Shown here piece after piece: positions 14,166 through 22,903 of a stretch of DNA of 56,458 bases. The stretch is taken from NCBI GenBank assembly GCA_910587865.1, contig CAJUNX010000028.1, positions 1-56,458 on the forward strand. The letters are read 5' to 3'. Each line of letters begins with the position of its first letter. Position 1 is the stretch's first letter. The position numbers and the translations under genes are program-made. A model generated the notes under the pieces. That model was not told the origin of the DNA. It did not search any database and worked only from the letters and a program-made list of their open reading frames with translations. Source of the DNA: an uncultured Roseburia sp. (lineage in GTDB: Bacteria; Bacillota; Clostridia; Lachnospirales; Lachnospiraceae).

Positions 14166-15767
14166 ATGAAAAAACCAATTGCACTGCTGTTAACGCTTGG
14201 CATGGTGCTCTCGCTGACCGCGTGCGGCGGGGGAGACAAACCGTCCGCAGGAGGCGAGTCTGCCGGATCGGGCGCGGCGGGCACGGAGACCGGCGGCAGC
14301 GCCGGAAACGATGCCGGAAGTGATGCGGGCAGCGCCGGATCGGACACGGCGGATCGGGACGATCTGACGGTGATTCTGGGCGCGGAGTTTTCCACACTGG
14401 ATCCGCTGGCGCTTCCGTCCGTTGCGGAGATCAATTTCTGCAGCAATATTTTTGACGGGCTGGTCACGCTCGATGCAGAGGGAAAGGTCCAGCCGATGCT
14501 GGCTTCAGACTGGGATGTGTCGGAGGACGGCCTAAGCTACACCTTCCATCTTCGGGAGGGGATTACATTTCACAACGGAGACGAGATGGACGCGGAGGAC
14601 GTGAAGCTTTCGGTGGATCGTTTTATCGAGGAGTCCTGGATGCAGTTTGCGTCGTTTGCGGTGAAGGACTGCGAGATTGTGGACGATCACACCGTGACGA
14701 TCAATCTGAAATACGCATACGGAAATTTCTTAAGCATGCTCTGGTACTGTGCGATTATCGATGCGGATTATTACAACAGTGTCAGCACGGAGGAGTTTGC
14801 CCGCAACCCGATCGGTACCGGCGCGTACAAATTTGTCGAGTGGACGGCGGGACAGAACGTAAAGCTTACGGCGAACGAGGAGTACTGGAACGGCGCGCCG
14901 TCGATTAAGAACCTGACGTTCAATTTTATCGCGGATACGAATACGGCGCTGGTCGCATTAGAGACCGGAGAGGCTGATATGGCGTTCGGAACGGCGCTCT
15001 CTGCAGTGACCTTCCAGCAGGCGCAGAGCAATGAGAAGCTGGCGACCGACAGCACGGTGGGCAACAGCTTTTACTACACGAATTTTAACAGCAGCCGTAT
15101 TCCGAAGGAGGTGCGTCAGGCCCTCTCCTACGCGATCGACCGCGAGACGTTAAACGTCATGATCACAGAGGGAACCGGTTATGTCGGCGACATGGCGCTG
15201 GTGGAAGGGCAGGAAGGCTATACGACGGATGTCACCACCTATCCGTATGATCCGGAAAAGGCAAAGCAGCTGCTCGCGGAGGCAGGCGCGGAGGATCTGG
15301 TGCTGACGTTCTACTACGGCGAGTCCACGGACAACACGAAGCTCGGCGAGACCTTACAGGCGCAGCTTTCGGCTGTCGGAGTCACGCTGGAGCTTGAGCC
15401 GGTGGAGAGCGGCACCTGGTGGGCAACCTTCGAGGACGGCGGTTATGACATCAGCCGCGGCGGATATCCGATGGAGATCGCCAATACGGACAGCGCATAC
15501 TATGATATGTTCCACTCCACCGGTACGTTTAACGTGTCGAGAATCAGCAACCCGGAGATCGACGCGCTGCTTGACGAGGCCAGGACGGAGCTGGATTCCG
15601 CGAAGAGAAATGAGATTTACATCAAGGTGAATCAGATCCTTGCGGAGGAAGCATATTTTGTCCCGCTGTATTTCCAGGCATCGACGGTGGTATACAACGC
15701 CGGATTAAAGGGTGTTTCGGCGGTTCCGACCCAGAAATATATGTATAAGGATTTTTCATGGAACTAA
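14166..15767 (+). CDS. ABC transporter substrate-binding lipoprotein, peptide/opine type (SBP family 5)
   Basis: Seen: a lipoprotein signal with lipobox (LVL-type core ending in LTAC-GGG at residue about 20), a Gly/Ala/Ser/Asp-rich linker to about residue 60, then the family-5 fold (TVILGAEFSTLDPL, IFDGLVTLD, ASDWDVSEDGLSYTFHLREG with V/T-F-H-x-G-D/N). The mature domain is about 470 residues, as in DppA/OppA. Known: these proteins capture peptides, nickel chelates, opines or other amide compounds for Opp/Dpp importers. AAAGGAGG precedes the ATG. A stem-loop with T-run directly after the gene probably keeps its expression above that of the permeases. Confidence 0.9.
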   Translation: MKKPIALLLTLGMVLSLTACGGGDKPSAGGESAGSGAAGTETGGSAGNDAGSDAGSAGSDTADRDDLTVILGAEFSTLDPLALPSVAEINFCSNIFDGLVTLDAEGKVQPMLASDWDVSEDGLSYTFHLREGITFHNGDEMDAEDVKLSVDRFIEESWMQFASFAVKDCEIVDDHTVTINLKYAYGNFLSMLWYCAIIDADYYNSVSTEEFARNPIGTGAYKFVEWTAGQNVKLTANEEYWNGAPSIKNLTFNFIADTNTALVALETGEADMAFGTALSAVTFQQAQSNEKLATDSTVGNSFYYTNFNSSRIPKEVRQALSYAIDRETLNVMITEGTGYVGDMALVEGQEGYTTDVTTYPYDPEKAKQLLAEAGAEDLVLTFYYGESTDNTKLGETLQAQLSAVGVTLELEPVESGTWWATFEDGGYDISRGGYPMEIANTDSAYYDMFHSTGTFNVSRISNPEIDALLDEARTELDSAKRNEIYIKVNQILAEEAYFVPLYFQASTVVYNAGLKGVSAVPTQKYMYKDFSWN

Positions 15768-15786
15768 TGTAAGAATCTGGATAACA

Positions 15787-15827
15787 GAAGGAGAGGGAAG
15801 CGCAGTCACTTCTCCCTCCTTCTTTTT
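15787..15827 (+). terminator. Intra-operon stem-loop with T-run (partial terminator)
   Basis: GAAGGAGAGGGAAG (15787-15800) pairs with CTTCTCCCTCCTTC (15809-15822) with two mismatches, followed by TTTTT. Between binding-protein and permease genes such elements stabilise the upstream mRNA or let only part of the polymerases through. Confidence 0.6.
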
Positions 15828-15844
15828 CGAAGAGGTGGTTAGCA

Positions 15845-16840
15845 GTGGCAAAGTATGTGTTAAAGCGGATCCTGATCCTGATTCCGATCATGATCGCGGT
15901 TTCTTTTATCGTGTTTTCGATTTTATATTTTACCCCGGCGGACCCTGCCCGCATCATGCTCGGCGCGAGCGCGCCGCAGGACGCGCTGGATAAGATGCGC
16001 GCGGAGCTTGGTCTTGACAAGCCCTTTCTGGTGCAGTACGGCAATTATATGTGGGGCGTGCTGCACGGGGATTTCGGCGTCTCCTACCGGAGCCGTCAGT
16101 CCGTATTTCTCGAGATTTTCGCGCGTTTTCCGGTCACGTTAAAGCTGGCGGGCTTAAGCATTGTCACGGTGAGTGTGCTCGGTATCTTTTTCGGCGTGGT
16201 CTCCGCCGTAAGGCAGTATTCCGTTCTGGATCGGATTCTGACCGTGTTTTCCATGCTGGCTGCATCGATCCCGAGCTTCTGGCTGGGCCTGATGATGATG
16301 CTGTTTTTTTCGTTAAAGCTGGGAATCCTGCCCTCCTACGGGGTGGACAGCGGATGGAAATCCTATGTGATGCCGGTGATCGCGCTGTCCCTGCCGTCGC
16401 TTGCGGAGGTGATCCGCATGACCCGCTCGGCCATGCTCGACACCATTCATCAGGATTATATCCGGACGGCCCGCGCAAAGGGGCGGCTTGAGGGAGGCGT
16501 CATCTTCGGACATGCTCTGAAAAATGCGCTGATGCCTGTGATCACGGTCATCGGATCGAATTTCGGGAGCCTGCTTGGCGGTGCGGTCGTGATCGAGACG
16601 GTGTTTTCGCTGCCGGGCCTCGGGAATCTGATCGTGACCTCCATCCGGACGAAGGATGTGCCGCAGGTCATGGCAGGTACGCTGTTTATCGCATTTTTAT
16701 TCTGTGTGATTCTTCTGATTGTGGATGTGGCGTATACGGTGATTGATCCGCGGGTGCGCACCAGCTATATCGGAACCGGAAAGCGCGCACCGGGGAGACG
16801 GGCATCAGGAAAACCGGATTCGGAGGTGAAGGCATCATGA
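15845..16840 (+). CDS. ABC transporter permease, DppB/OppB type
   Basis: Seen: six predicted membrane helices starting at ILILIPIMIAVSFIVFSILY, the conserved periplasmic text TPADPARIMLG and LGLDKPFLVQYGNYMWGVLHGDFG, and the EAA loop RTARAKGRLEGGVIFGHALKN that contacts the ATPase. 331 residues. Starts at GTG 15845 behind AGAGGTGG. Known: DppB-type subunit of type I importers for peptides, nickel or related compounds. It overlaps the next permease gene by 4 bases. Confidence 0.9.
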   Translation: MAKYVLKRILILIPIMIAVSFIVFSILYFTPADPARIMLGASAPQDALDKMRAELGLDKPFLVQYGNYMWGVLHGDFGVSYRSRQSVFLEIFARFPVTLKLAGLSIVTVSVLGIFFGVVSAVRQYSVLDRILTVFSMLAASIPSFWLGLMMMLFFSLKLGILPSYGVDSGWKSYVMPVIALSLPSLAEVIRMTRSAMLDTIHQDYIRTARAKGRLEGGVIFGHALKNALMPVITVIGSNFGSLLGGAVVIETVFSLPGLGNLIVTSIRTKDVPQVMAGTLFIAFLFCVILLIVDVAYTVIDPRVRTSYIGTGKRAPGRRASGKPDSEVKAS

Positions 16841-17763
16841 TGAGATGGAAGGAAAAAGAACCGGCCGTTCCCGCGGGGGAGACTGCCGGCAGGATCCCGA
16901 CGGAGGAAGAGGAATATATCGAGAAAGAAAAGTTCGAATTCTGGCACCGGTTCTGTGAGAATAAGACGGCTGTACTCGGGCTTGTCGTGATGGCGGCAGT
17001 CATCCTGATGGCGGTGTTCGCGAACGTGATTGCGGACGCAGAGCTTGTGACGCTGCAGGATATCTCGGTACGGTCGCAGGGGCCGGGTGCGGGACATCTG
17101 TTCGGCACGGACGGTTACGGAAGGGATATTTTTGCACGCGTAGTCTTCGGTGCGCGGTCATCCCTGTTTGTCGCATTTTCTACGATTGTCATATCATGCC
17201 TTGCGGGAATTCTGCTCGGCGTGCTCTGCGGATATCGCGGCGGCGCTGTGGATACGGTTGTGATGCGGATTGTGGACGTGTTTATGTGCCTGCCGCCGCT
17301 TTTATTTTCACTCTCGATCGTGGCGGCGATTGGAAACGGCATGGGGAACCTGATCCTTGCAGTCAGTATCACGATGACGCCGTACTTTACAAGGGTCGTG
17401 CGCGCGACGGTTTTAAGCGTGAATTCGATGGATTATATCGAGGCAGCCAGGGCGAACGGCGCGACGGATCTTCATATTATACTGCGGCATATCATCCCGA
17501 ACTGCATGGGGCCGATTATCGTGGAGGCGACGATCAGCCTTTCGTCCATGATCATGATTGCGGCGAGCTTAAGCTTTATCGGAATGGGGGTGCAGCCGCC
17601 GACGCCGGAGTGGGGAGCCATGCTTTCCGACGCCAGGGAGTATATGAGGGACGCGCCCTGGATGGTGCTTGCGCCCGGGCTTGCGATCGTGATCACGTCG
17701 CTGTCATTTAACCTGCTGGGGGACGGCGTGCGGGATGCGATGGATCCGAGACAGAAGAAATAA
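16837..17763 (+). CDS. ABC transporter permease, DppC/OppC type
   Basis: Seen: a cytosolic N-terminal extension rich in Glu and Lys (to residue about 45), a first helix (AVLGLVVMAAVILMAVFANV), the family text HLFGTDGYGRDIFARVVFGA, further helices and the EAA loop EAARANGATDLHIILRHIIPN. The C-terminal text ends in FNLLGDGVRDAMDP, as is typical for DppC. 308 residues. Start ATG 16837 overlaps the previous stop (ATGA). Forms the translocation channel with the preceding permease. Confidence 0.9.
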   Translation: MMRWKEKEPAVPAGETAGRIPTEEEEYIEKEKFEFWHRFCENKTAVLGLVVMAAVILMAVFANVIADAELVTLQDISVRSQGPGAGHLFGTDGYGRDIFARVVFGARSSLFVAFSTIVISCLAGILLGVLCGYRGGAVDTVVMRIVDVFMCLPPLLFSLSIVAAIGNGMGNLILAVSITMTPYFTRVVRATVLSVNSMDYIEAARANGATDLHIILRHIIPNCMGPIIVEATISLSSMIMIAASLSFIGMGVQPPTPEWGAMLSDAREYMRDAPWMVLAPGLAIVITSLSFNLLGDGVRDAMDPRQKK

Positions 17764-17805
17764 ACGGAATGCCGGTGCAAAGGCGCCGGGATGAGGGAGA
17801 ATAGC

Positions 17806-18546
17806 ATGAAATGGAATGAATATCATCACGCCTGGATTGTCAGCGAATTTTACCGGCTTTTCACCGCACAGTGGAGGGAGCGCGGCACGGCGGCGTTTAT
17901 CCAGGCGGCGCAGACCTACGGAGAACAGCGGGGGAAGCGCATGGCGATGCGTGCGATCGCGGACGGGCAGCCGCTGGATTTTGTCTCCTATTTCGCGTAC
18001 GGCGAATATGACAGCACGGAGGAATTTTTCGATGTGAGCATGTGGGGAGAACCCGGTGTGGTCAACGAGCAGGTGACACGCTGCCCGTGGGCGGATCTGT
18101 TTGCCAGAAGAGGATTAAAGGAATGCGGAAGGATCTACTGCCGCGAGATTGACCGGGCGATTGTGCGGGGCTTTAACCCGGAGCTGATTCTTGAGACGGT
18201 ATCGACACAGCATTTTGAGGATTGCTGCCGGTTTTATTTCCGGGATGCCGGGATGGCCAGCGACGCGTTAGAGCAGGCGGATGTCCGGGGCGCAGCGGCG
18301 GGTGCGGATCCGAAGCTGCCGATGTCGTATCACTGTGCGCATGTGTTTCACGCGTATGCTGCGGCTGCCAGGGGTGTTTTCGGCGCGGACGGTGAGCGTG
18401 TAACAGAGGAGGTGCTCGCCGGGTTTGCGGCGGAGTACGGCTCGAAGGCGGCAGAGGAGCTGGCAGAGCGCGGCAGCGGATCGTTTGAGACAATTGTAAG
18501 TAAAAAGGAGTGGGCAGATGGCGATAAAACAGAAGAATGCGTATGA
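17806..18546 (+). CDS. ATC-hydrolase-like protein (L-2-amino-thiazoline-4-carboxylate hydrolase family)
   Basis: Seen: about 245 residues, soluble, with the family pattern YHHAWIVSEFYRLFTAQWRE near the start, QVTRCPWADLFARRGLKECG in the middle (C-P-W core), and the YCREIDRAIVRGFNPEL / HFEDCCRFYF segments. Known: proteins with this domain include the enzyme opening the ring of 2-aminothiazoline-4-carboxylate to N-carbamoyl-cysteine, but most members are uncharacterised. ATG 17806 sits 7 bases after GAGGGAG. It overlaps the flavoprotein gene by 29 bases, implying coupled translation. Inferred: acts on the imported compound together with the flavoprotein; the true substrate is unknown. Confidence 0.65.
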   Translation: MKWNEYHHAWIVSEFYRLFTAQWRERGTAAFIQAAQTYGEQRGKRMAMRAIADGQPLDFVSYFAYGEYDSTEEFFDVSMWGEPGVVNEQVTRCPWADLFARRGLKECGRIYCREIDRAIVRGFNPELILETVSTQHFEDCCRFYFRDAGMASDALEQADVRGAAAGADPKLPMSYHCAHVFHAYAAAARGVFGADGERVTEEVLAGFAAEYGSKAAEELAERGSGSFETIVSKKEWADGDKTEECV

Positions 18547-20281
18547 CGTGGTTGTGGTGGGCAGCGGCGGCGGTGGCCTGCGGGCCGCGATCGGAGCTGC
18601 GGAAAACGGGGCAAAAACACTTGTGATCTGCCGGGGAAAGGCAAACCGCAGCGGGGCGACCCTTCTTGCGGGGGCAAATATCAGCGCGGATATCGCGTGC
18701 GACGGGGCTACGCTGCACCGGCTCGGGATCAGCAGCAAAAAGGCGGATGATACGCCGGACGCGTGGTTTTCGGATATTTTAAAGGAAGGCTTTTATTTAA
18801 ACAATCAGAATCTGCTTGAGCTTTTTGTGGAAACGGCGGGCAGCCGTCTGACGGAGTTAAAGGAATGGGGACTTAAAATCCGCGGCATGGAGGGGGACAG
18901 GGAGGTCTCTGTCTTCGGCTCCGATATTTTAGACGTTCTTTATAAAAAAGCAGGGGAGCTTGGCGTGACGTTTCTGCAGGATACGATGTTTACCGATCTG
19001 ATCGTGAAAGACGGACAGGTCTGCGGTGTGGTCTGCGTGGATCTCGGGGAGGGAGAAATCTTTGCGGTTCCGGCGAAGGCGGTCATCCTCTGTACGGGCG
19101 GCGCGCACAATATTTTTCCGGAGAACAGCGGGTCCACGGATCTGTGCGGGGAAGGGCAGGCGGCGGCGCTTCGGGCAGGGGCGGAGCTTGTCGACATGGA
19201 GATGATCTCCTTCTGTCCGACCGTGACGCGCTATCCGCTGATGTATAAGGGGAATATTCTTCCCTATATCTTTATCTCCACCGGGTACGGGGTTCTGCTG
19301 AATAAATACGGAAAGACCTTCACACAGCGCTATCTGTCCCCGAAGGTGGAGCGGCTGGCCCTGGATACCGAGTGGAACAAGATGCTGCTTTCCTACGCGA
19401 TTCAGTCGGAGATACTGGCAGGGCGCGGGGCGGCGGCCGGAGGCGTGTATTTCTCCCTGCCGCAGGAGCCGGCGGAGGTCATGGATGAGCTGTATTTGGA
19501 TCTGCCGCCGTTAAAGAAGGGGATCTATGCGGATATCATGAAGATCTTTGAGGCCGGACGTTCGATTACCGTGCAGCCGTCCGCGCATTACTTTGAGGGC
19601 GGAATCCGGATCGCGCCGGATATGAGCACCTGTGTGCCCGGTCTGTACGCGGCGGGAGAGTGCAGCGGCGGGATGTTCGGGGCGAACCGTGTGTCGGCCG
19701 CGACGACGGAGATGCTTGTGGAGGGCGCGAAGGCAGGCGCTTCCGCAGCCGCATTTGCCGCGGGCAGCGACCGGATCCCGGCGGCCGGTTCGGATCTGTC
19801 CGGCATCGAGGAGGAGCTGCTGCGTCCGTTTGACAGAAGAGGCGGCGAGAACCCGGGTGCGTTAAAGGAGAGACTGCATGCGCTCACGGCGGCGAGCCTG
19901 CCGGTCATCCGGTGCAGGGAAACGCTAAACGAGGCGCTCGCCGGGTTAAAAGAGCTTGAGACGGCGCTTGGCGCGGCGTCGCTGCAGGATCGGGAGCGCG
20001 CCTACAACCGGCAGTGGCGGGAATATATGGAATTGCGAAATATGATCCCCTGCGCGCGTGCCGTGGTCACCTCCGCTCTGCTGCGGAAGGAGAGCCGCGG
20101 CGTCCATATCCGGAGCGATCATTTCGTGACAGACAACCGCAATTGTCTGTATAATGTGGTGCTTTTTGGCACGGATTTAAAGGAGCGGCTGGCGCCGGCC
20201 GTGATGACACGGGAGAGGCCAGAGGACTGCTGTCAGAGCTATCCGGATTATATAGAAAAAGTGGTGGAAACCATGGAATAA
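18518..20281 (+). CDS. FAD-dependent reductase/oxidase subunit, SdhA/FrdA/NadB-like
   Basis: Seen: an FAD-binding Rossmann start (DVVVVGSGGGGLRAAIGAAE), a flavin contact at residue about 48 (SGATLLAGANIS), a second FAD segment (VILCTGGAHNIFPENSGSTD) and the C-terminal signature SAHYFEGGIRIAPDMSTCVP with GLYAAGECSGGMFGANR. The P-S-A-H-Y-x-x-G-G block is that of succinate dehydrogenase, fumarate reductase and L-aspartate oxidase flavoproteins. No Tat signal, heme motif or FMN domain is visible, so it is cytosolic. 587 residues. AAAGGAG precedes ATG 18518. The partner [2Fe-2S] protein follows after an unusual 157-base gap. Inferred: reduces or oxidises the transported substrate. Confidence 0.8.
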   Translation: MAIKQKNAYDVVVVGSGGGGLRAAIGAAENGAKTLVICRGKANRSGATLLAGANISADIACDGATLHRLGISSKKADDTPDAWFSDILKEGFYLNNQNLLELFVETAGSRLTELKEWGLKIRGMEGDREVSVFGSDILDVLYKKAGELGVTFLQDTMFTDLIVKDGQVCGVVCVDLGEGEIFAVPAKAVILCTGGAHNIFPENSGSTDLCGEGQAAALRAGAELVDMEMISFCPTVTRYPLMYKGNILPYIFISTGYGVLLNKYGKTFTQRYLSPKVERLALDTEWNKMLLSYAIQSEILAGRGAAAGGVYFSLPQEPAEVMDELYLDLPPLKKGIYADIMKIFEAGRSITVQPSAHYFEGGIRIAPDMSTCVPGLYAAGECSGGMFGANRVSAATTEMLVEGAKAGASAAAFAAGSDRIPAAGSDLSGIEEELLRPFDRRGGENPGALKERLHALTAASLPVIRCRETLNEALAGLKELETALGAASLQDRERAYNRQWREYMELRNMIPCARAVVTSALLRKESRGVHIRSDHFVTDNRNCLYNVVLFGTDLKERLAPAVMTRERPEDCCQSYPDYIEKVVETME

Positions 20282-20342
20282 GGCAGTCATCCGCAGTCCC
20301 GGTTACCATGCACACGCTGGTTGCCGTAAAAAGGTACAGAAG

Positions 20343-20424
20343 CGGGTTTGTGCCGGAGCCACAAACCCGGAATCGCAGAGTCAGATCTGATATCTGGCCC
20401 GCGGACTTCGCAAAAGCGCTCCGG
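20343..20424 (+). promoter_or_regulatory. Predicted hairpin/pseudoknot before the [2Fe-2S] gene
   Basis: CGGGTTTGTG (20343-20352) pairs perfectly with CACAAACCCG (20360-20369). The seven-base loop CCGGAGC (20353-20359) is fully complementary to GCTCCGG (20418-20424), which ends four bases before the GGAGG ribosome binding site. A further palindrome CAGAT-CTGAT-ATCTG lies between them. An H-type pseudoknot could therefore form beside the ribosome binding site. No known riboswitch class is recognised. Confidence 0.45.
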
Positions 20425-20438
20425 CATGGAGGAAAAAG

Positions 20439-20750
20439 ATGAAAGAATATCATATAACGATCCGGCGTTACAGTCCGGCGGAGGACAGACAGTGGACGCA
20501 GGAGTACCGTGTGCCCTTTCCGGAGAGCGGGGAGGTTTCCGTGATGAACGTGCTGGATTATATTTACCGCAGGCTGGATCCGACGCTGGCGTATTTTGAC
20601 CATGCGGCCTGCCGGCAGGCTGCATGCGGAAAATGTGTGATGAAGATCAACGGCGAGATCCGGCTGGCCTGTAAGGAACGGGCGCAGGAGGAAATGCTGC
20701 TGGAACCGGCAAATTCAAATGTAGTGAGAGATCTTTTGTGCCGGATGTAG
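20439..20750 (+). CDS. Small [2Fe-2S] protein, N-terminal SdhB/FrdB-like
   Basis: Seen: the plant-type ferredoxin fold as found at the N-terminus of SdhB/FrdB (ITIRRYSP, MNVLDYIYRRLDPTLAYFDH) with cluster ligands in ACRQAACGKC and a final Cys in IRLAC. At 103 residues it lacks the C-terminal domain with the [3Fe-4S]/[4Fe-4S] clusters of normal SdhB, and no membrane anchor subunit is nearby. GGAGG is 6 bases before the ATG. Known: SdhB-type subunits pass electrons between the flavoprotein and a quinone or donor. Inferred: a minimal electron donor or acceptor for the flavoprotein encoded upstream. Confidence 0.8.
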   Translation: MKEYHITIRRYSPAEDRQWTQEYRVPFPESGEVSVMNVLDYIYRRLDPTLAYFDHAACRQAACGKCVMKINGEIRLACKERAQEEMLLEPANSNVVRDLLCRM

Positions 20751-20765
20751 AAAAGGAGGATGCCG

Positions 20766-21806
20766 ATGACAGAACAACAGACAGCACGCGATGCGGGCAT
20801 TCCAGAGGAGCAGGAGAGCGGGCGGGAGCCTCTGCTTCTGGTAAAAAACCTGCACACGCAGTTTGACACAAAAGCCGGGATTGTCAGGGCCGTAGACGGT
20901 GTCGACATCGAAATCCCGGCGGGAAAGACGGTGGGACTGGTAGGGGAATCCGGGTGCGGAAAAAGTATGACGGCGATGTCGGTTATGGGACTGGTGTCGC
21001 GTCCGGGAAAAGTGACGGAGGGAGAGATTCTCTTCCATGGAAATGATCTGCTGAAGCTTTCGGCAAAGGAACGCAGACAGCTCTGCGGAAACCGGATCTC
21101 GATCATTTTTCAGGAGCCGATGACATCCTTAAACCCGGTGGAGACTGTGGGAAAGCAGGTGCGGGAGGCGATTTTAATCCACAATAAAAAGGAGATCGGA
21201 AAGGAAGAGGCGAAGCAGAAGGTGCTCACGCTGTTCCGGCAGGTCGGTATCCCGGATCCGGAGCGGAGATTCCGCAGTTATCCGCATCAGCTGTCGGGCG
21301 GGCTGCGCCAGCGCGTGATGATCGCGATGGCCATGGCCTGCCGCCCCGATCTTCTGATCGCGGACGAACCTACCACGGCGCTCGACGTGACGATCGAGGC
21401 GCAGATTCTCTGGCTGATGAAACAGCTGCAGAAGGAGCAGGGGACATCCATCCTGATGATCACGCACAATCTGGGCGTGGTGGCCGAAATCTGCGACTAT
21501 GTGTATGTCATGTACGCCGGGGAGGTGGTGGAGTTTGCAACGGTTCATGAGCTGTTTCGCAATCCGTCTCACCCCTACACAAAAGGTCTGATCCAGTCCC
21601 TGCCGAAGATGCAGTCGGGTGAGGGGAGACTTTACAATATCAGAGGGATGGTGCCGGATCTGTTAAAGCTGCCGAAGGGCTGCCGCTTTGCGCCCCGGTG
21701 CGATGCGGCGTGCGAGACCTGTTTTGCGCAGGAAACGCCGCTGGCGGACTGCGGCGGCGGACAGCTGGTGCGCTGCTGCCGGATGCAGGAAGGGGGTAAC
21801 GCGTAA
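20766..21806 (+). CDS. ABC transporter ATP-binding protein, OppD/DppD type
   Basis: Seen: Walker A GESGCGKS (residue about 60), Q-loop FQEPMTSLNPV, signature LSGGLRQRVMIAMAMA, Walker B LLIADEPTTALD and H-loop ITHNLG. The C-terminal oligopeptide domain contains the Cys-rich stretch CRFAPRCDAACETC. AGGAGG abuts ATG 20760, so ATG 20766 with a six-base gap is the likely start. The stop overlaps the next ATG (TAATG). Energises the permeases encoded upstream, forming a heterodimer with the following ATPase. Confidence 0.9.
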   Translation: MTEQQTARDAGIPEEQESGREPLLLVKNLHTQFDTKAGIVRAVDGVDIEIPAGKTVGLVGESGCGKSMTAMSVMGLVSRPGKVTEGEILFHGNDLLKLSAKERRQLCGNRISIIFQEPMTSLNPVETVGKQVREAILIHNKKEIGKEEAKQKVLTLFRQVGIPDPERRFRSYPHQLSGGLRQRVMIAMAMACRPDLLIADEPTTALDVTIEAQILWLMKQLQKEQGTSILMITHNLGVVAEICDYVYVMYAGEVVEFATVHELFRNPSHPYTKGLIQSLPKMQSGEGRLYNIRGMVPDLLKLPKGCRFAPRCDAACETCFAQETPLADCGGGQLVRCCRMQEGGNA

Positions 21807-22762
21807 TGGGACAGGAAATACTGGTGAAGGCGGAAGGACTGGTCAAAGATTTTTATGTACCCGGCGGCGTGGTGAGCTCGATCGCGGGCGTGGATCTTAT
21901 GATCCGGCGGGGAGAGACGCTGGCGCTCGTGGGGGAGTCCGGGTGCGGCAAATCCACACTGGGGCGTCTGCTGCTGCGGCTGATCGAGCCGACGGCTGGC
22001 CGGATCGAATTTGACGGGACGGATCTCGCCGGGGTGAAACAGAAGCGGTTAAGAGAGTTTCGCCAGAGGATGCAGATCATCTTTCAGGATCCGTTTTCTT
22101 CCCTTGACCCGCGGATGAAGGTGGGAGAGATTATCGGGGAACCGATGAAGATCCACGGGATGTACAGCAGTAAGCAGGAGCGGGAGGAGAAGGTGAGGGA
22201 GCTGATGAAGCGCACCGGCATCCGGCCGGAATATTACAATCGTTACCCGCATCAGTTTTCGGGAGGACAGCGTCAGCGCATCGGGATCGCGCGTGCGCTC
22301 TCCTTAAATCCGGAGCTGATCGTCTGCGACGAGCCGGTGTCCGCGTTAGACGTTTCGATCCAGGCGCAGATTTTAAACCTGCTGAAGGATCTGCAGCAGG
22401 AGCTGGGGCTTACGTATCTGTTTATCTCCCATGACTTAAGCGTGGTGCGGTATATCTCGGACCGCGTCTGCGTGATGTTTTTGGGGAGGATCTGCGAGAT
22501 CGGATCTGCGGAGGAGGTATATGAGAAGCCGATGCATCCGTACACGAAATGTCTGCTGGAGTCTGTTCCGCTTCCGGATCCAGAACGGCGGAAGGATGAG
22601 CATGAGCCGCTCGCAGGGGATGTGCCGAGTCCGCTCGCGCCTCCGTCCGGCTGCCGTTTCCACACGCGCTGCCCTTATGCAAAGGAGCAGTGTGCGAAGG
22701 AAACGCCGGCATTTCGCGACATGGGAAACGGAAGAAGCTGTGCGTGCCATTTTCCGATATGA
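21806..22762 (+). CDS. ABC transporter ATP-binding protein, OppF/DppF type
   Basis: Seen: Walker A GESGCGKSTLGRLL, Q-loop FQDPFSSLDPRMKV, signature FSGGQRQRIGIARAL, Walker B LIVCDEPVSALDVS, H-loop ISHDLS. The C-terminal domain has CRFHTRCPYAKEQCAKETP. 318 residues. Starts at the base shared with the OppD-type stop codon. It completes a five-gene importer in which two enzymes and a ferredoxin-like protein are inserted between permeases and ATPases. A rho-independent terminator follows directly. Confidence 0.9.
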   Translation: MGQEILVKAEGLVKDFYVPGGVVSSIAGVDLMIRRGETLALVGESGCGKSTLGRLLLRLIEPTAGRIEFDGTDLAGVKQKRLREFRQRMQIIFQDPFSSLDPRMKVGEIIGEPMKIHGMYSSKQEREEKVRELMKRTGIRPEYYNRYPHQFSGGQRQRIGIARALSLNPELIVCDEPVSALDVSIQAQILNLLKDLQQELGLTYLFISHDLSVVRYISDRVCVMFLGRICEIGSAEEVYEKPMHPYTKCLLESVPLPDPERRKDEHEPLAGDVPSPLAPPSGCRFHTRCPYAKEQCAKETPAFRDMGNGRSCACHFPI

Positions 22763-22774
22763 GAGACAAAAGAG

Positions 22775-22798
22775 CAGCGGTTCTGCCGCTGTTTTTTT
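22775..22798 (+). terminator. Rho-independent terminator of the transporter operon
   Basis: CAGCGG-TTCTG-CCGCTG (22775-22791) followed by seven T residues (22792-22798), 12 bases after the last ATPase stop. Confidence 0.85.
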
Positions 22799-22903
22799 GT
22801 GCAAATGTCATGGCAATTCCGGTGAAACTGTGATAGAATGGCAGATATGTCAGGAACCGGACGGCTGATTCCGGCGGACCGGGGGACAGAGGGGAGATGA
22901 TCG

